This document shows, in pieces, positions 42,720 to 44,429 of a stretch of 44,429 nt of DNA. The stretch is from NCBI GenBank assembly GCA_021848545.1, contig JAJZUL010000029.1, positions 1-44,429 of the forward strand, in the 5' to 3' direction. The notes below the pieces were generated by a model that saw only the letters and a program-made list of their open reading frames with translations, was not told the DNA's origin and made no database searches. Position 1 is the stretch's first letter, and each line of letters starts with the position of its first letter. The stretch comes from Pseudomonadota bacterium (GTDB lineage: Bacteria > Pseudomonadota > Alphaproteobacteria > Rhodospirillales > Magnetospirillaceae). Both the position numbers and the translations under genes were made by a program.

Positions 42720-43604
42720 ATGACAAATCCCGTCGACGCCGCTATCCTTCCGTCCATGGATTTCGCCGATCTCATCGACACCGTCACCGCCCGTTTCACC
42801 CCCCCGGCCCCGCTGGTGACGGTGCTGCGGCTGGAGGGCGTGATCGCCGCCGGCGCCGGTTTCCGCCGCCGCGGCCTGAATATCGCCACCCAGGACGCCT
42901 TGATCGAAGCGGCGTTCAAGCCCCGGCATCTGACGGCGGTGGCGCTGGCGATCAATTCACCGGGCGGCTCGCCGGCGCAATCGGCGCTGATCGCCAAACG
43001 CATCCGCGCCCACGCCGAAGACCGCAAGGTGCCGGTTCTGGGCTTCGTCGAGGACGTGGCCGCGTCGGGAGGCTATTGGCTGGCGCTGGCGGCCGACGAG
43101 ATTTTCACCGATCCCACTTCGCTGGTGGGCTCGATCGGGGTGGTGTCGGCCGGATTCGGCCTGCACGAGGCGATCGCCCGGCTGGGCATCGAGCGGCGCC
43201 TGCACACCAAGGGCGCCAACAAGCGCCTGCTGGACCCGTTCCAGCCGGAAACGCCCGACGGTCTGGCCCGCCTGGATTTGTTGCAGACGGACATCCACGA
43301 GGCGTTCAAGGATTGGGTGCGGCAGCGCCGCGGCGACCGTCTCAAGGGCGATGACGAAACCCTGTTCCAGGGCGACGTCTGGACCGGGACGCGGGCCTTG
43401 GAACTGGGCCTGATCGACGGGCTGGGCGATCTGCGGGCGGTGATGCGGACGCGCTATGGCGAACGGGTCCGCCTGCGCGAACTGATCCGCCCCCGCTCGT
43501 TGCTGCGCCGCCTGACCGGGACGGAGGCCGCCAAAGCCGCCTGGGCCGACGATCTGGTGGCGGCGGTGGAAGAGCGTTTGATTTGGGACCGCTGGTCCCT
43601 GTAA
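42720..43604 (+). CDS. S49 (SppA/SohB-like) serine peptidase
   Basis: This is a 294-residue Ser-Lys peptidase. The catalytic Ser is Ser116 in DVAASGGYW and the probable general base is Lys168 (KGANKRLL), 52 residues on, the same spacing as in the B. subtilis SppA dyad. The segments AINSPGGSPAQS, ALAADEI and SLVGSIGVV are conserved. Unlike typical SppA or SohB it has no obvious signal anchor or membrane segment; the N-terminal 30 residues are not hydrophobic enough, so it looks cytosolic or peripheral. ATG 42720 has a weak site; ATG 42756 is an alternative. A dispersed repeat follows the stop. Confidence 0.88.
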   Translation: MTNPVDAAILPSMDFADLIDTVTARFTPPAPLVTVLRLEGVIAAGAGFRRRGLNIATQDALIEAAFKPRHLTAVALAINSPGGSPAQSALIAKRIRAHAEDRKVPVLGFVEDVAASGGYWLALAADEIFTDPTSLVGSIGVVSAGFGLHEAIARLGIERRLHTKGANKRLLDPFQPETPDGLARLDLLQTDIHEAFKDWVRQRRGDRLKGDDETLFQGDVWTGTRALELGLIDGLGDLRAVMRTRYGERVRLRELIRPRSLLRRLTGTEAAKAAWADDLVAAVEERLIWDRWSL

Positions 43605-43617
43605 CCCCCCGCCCCCC

Positions 43618-43752
43618 TCTCTTGACCACCGGCACCCGGAGGAGCGTGAGCTCCGACTATGCGCCCGTAGCGGAGCGGAGCACCAAGACTCGCGCGCCGC
43701 AGCGCCCAAAGGGCGCGAGGATAAGCCAAGCGCGAGCGCCGGCGTTTGCTAA
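43618..43752 (+). repeat. Dispersed repeat copy E (variant centre)
   Basis: This copy starts 14 bases after the S49 peptidase stop and in the same orientation. Its centre reads ATGCGCCCGTAGCGGAGCGG then AGCACCAAGAC, like copy D, and is followed by GCGCCCAAAGGGCGC, a self-pairing stem like the one in copy B but with changed loop bases. The right end (AGCCAAGCGCGAGCGCCGGC) is shared, but the tail has diverged. Confidence 0.8.
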
Positions 43753-43825
43753 ACAAAAAAACAGCGGCGCTGGCTCTCGCCACAATTCCCTAGCGTTGCC
43801 CCCCCGCCGCTGTCATTCTTCCGCC

Positions 43826-44068
43826 ATGTTCGGCATCGGCAAATTGATCGAAACCATCGTGGTTATCGCCATGGTGTGGTTCGGCTTCAAATATATCCAG
43901 CGCATCGGCGAAATGAACGACCGGCGCCGGCAACGGGCCGGCCAGGGGCAGCGCGCCTCGGCCGCCACCCCGCCGGGTATCGAGGACATGATCTGCTGTC
44001 GCGAATGCGGCACCTGGCAGAGCAGCCGCGACGCCAAGGCCTGCGGCCGCCGCGGCTGCCCCTACTGA
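43826..44068 (+). CDS. Small membrane protein with Cys-rich tail
   Basis: No named family is recognised for this 80-residue protein. It has one transmembrane helix (about 8-25, ETIVVIAMVWFGFKYIQ), a strongly basic linker (NDRRRQRAGQGQR) and a C-terminal domain with CCRECG (57-61) and CGRRGCPY (73-80). Cys58 and Cys61 with Cys73 and Cys78 could bind one zinc as a ribbon. The arrangement suggests a membrane-anchored cytosolic zinc ribbon. No strong ribosome site is visible before ATG 43826. It lies between dispersed repeats with no neighbour to suggest a job. Confidence 0.6.
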   Translation: MFGIGKLIETIVVIAMVWFGFKYIQRIGEMNDRRRQRAGQGQRASAATPPGIEDMICCRECGTWQSSRDAKACGRRGCPY

Positions 44069-44084
44069 CCTGCGCGAGCCTGCC

Positions 44085-44429
44085 CGCCCTACGGCACCCG
44101 GAGGCGGCGTCAGCCGCCGACTATGCGCGTTGAGCGCGCCGGAGCGAGCGGAGCGAGTGAGGATAGCCAAGCGCGAGCGCCGGCGCTTGAGGCCAACCAA
44201 CAAACCCGCCCCCGCCCCCACAACCCTCGACCTACGGCACCCGGAGGCGGCGTCAGCCGCCGACTATGCGCGTTGAGCGCGCCGGAGCGAGCGGAGCGAG
44301 TGAGGATAGCCAAGCGCGAGCGCCGGCGCTTGAGGCCAACCAACAAACCCGCCCCCGCCCCCACACCCCTCGACCTACGGCACCCGGAGGCGGCGTCAGC
44401 CGCCGACTATGCGCGTTGAGCGCGCCGGA
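44085..44429 (+). repeat. Tandem array of the dispersed repeat, 143-bp period
   Basis: ACGGCACCCGG recurs at 44091, 44234 and 44377, an exact 143-bp period. The first two units differ by a single base in the C-rich lead; the third is cut by the window end. The array starts 17 bases after the stop of the small membrane protein gene, in the same orientation. The units include GAGGCGGCGTCAGCCGCC, a self-pairing stem not present in copies A to D, and the common core and CCAACCAACAAAC tail. Confidence 0.92.

Noticed and set aside
44085-44429. CRISPR array
   Set aside because: The 143-bp units are nearly identical throughout, so there are no short repeats alternating with unique spacers, and no cas gene is present.

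Overview
This window is a GC-rich chromosomal segment that fits an alphaproteobacterium of the Rhodospirillales, possibly the Magnetospirillum/Phaeospirillum group. That placement is an inference. It rests on a Shemin-pathway 5-aminolevulinate synthase, an EipB (DUF1849) envelope protein, a tlyA/deacetylase/xseB/ispA/dxs block, and Calvin-cycle genes with strongly GC-biased codons. No rRNA, tRNA, transposase, phage gene or CRISPR array was seen. Most genes are housekeeping or central metabolism. The accessory signal lies in repeats, leaders and gene remnants.

Layout. 1-4.6 kb: a GAF-GGDEF cyclic-di-GMP enzyme and the HrpB helicase on the minus strand, then a plus-strand class I cytochrome c. 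4.7-11.5 kb: a Calvin-Benson cluster. It opens with an atypical LuxR-type regulator lacking the receiver aspartate, followed by glpX, a class II-type phosphoribulokinase, transketolase, class II aldolase and ribulose-phosphate epimerase. RuBisCO is not in the window. 11.5-13.5 kb: a Pho-box-like site, a broken pstB remnant, then phoU and phoB. The pst transporter itself is missing. 13.5-19.3 kb: tlyA on the minus strand, then a deacetylase-family enzyme and the isoprenoid genes xseB-ispA-dxs. 19.4-21.9 kb: an ArsR regulator of the SqrR/BigR persulfide-sensor type that overlaps a fructokinase gene, and a TetR regulator divergent from an AhpD-like protein. 22-27.7 kb: eipB, a small acidic protein, a SixA-type phosphatase, and the polyphosphate pair ppk-ppx. 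27.7-33.1 kb: rnd, aspS and a PAS-GAF hybrid histidine kinase. 33.1-35.1 kb: several large palindromes around a hypothetical gene, a bacteriohemerythrin and a secreted Cys-containing protein. 35.3-43.6 kb: an OmpR/EnvZ-like pair, murA, a YbhB-like protein, hemA (ALAS), a class III aminotransferase and an S49 peptidase. 43.8 kb to the end: an 80-residue membrane protein with a Cys-rich tail.

The most distinctive structure is a dispersed repeat of about 110-143 bp. It occurs at about 1, 15.7, 35.2, 37.5, 37.6 and 43.6 kb, and as a tandem array with an exact 143-bp period that runs off the right end. Five of the six locations directly follow a stop codon, with the repeat in the same orientation as the gene before it. 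Other signals worth attention are the pst deletion scar, the regulator with a degenerate receiver beside the Calvin genes, a hairpin directly against the glpX start codon, a family of long palindromes sharing one stem, and two gene pairs whose 3' ends overlap head to head.
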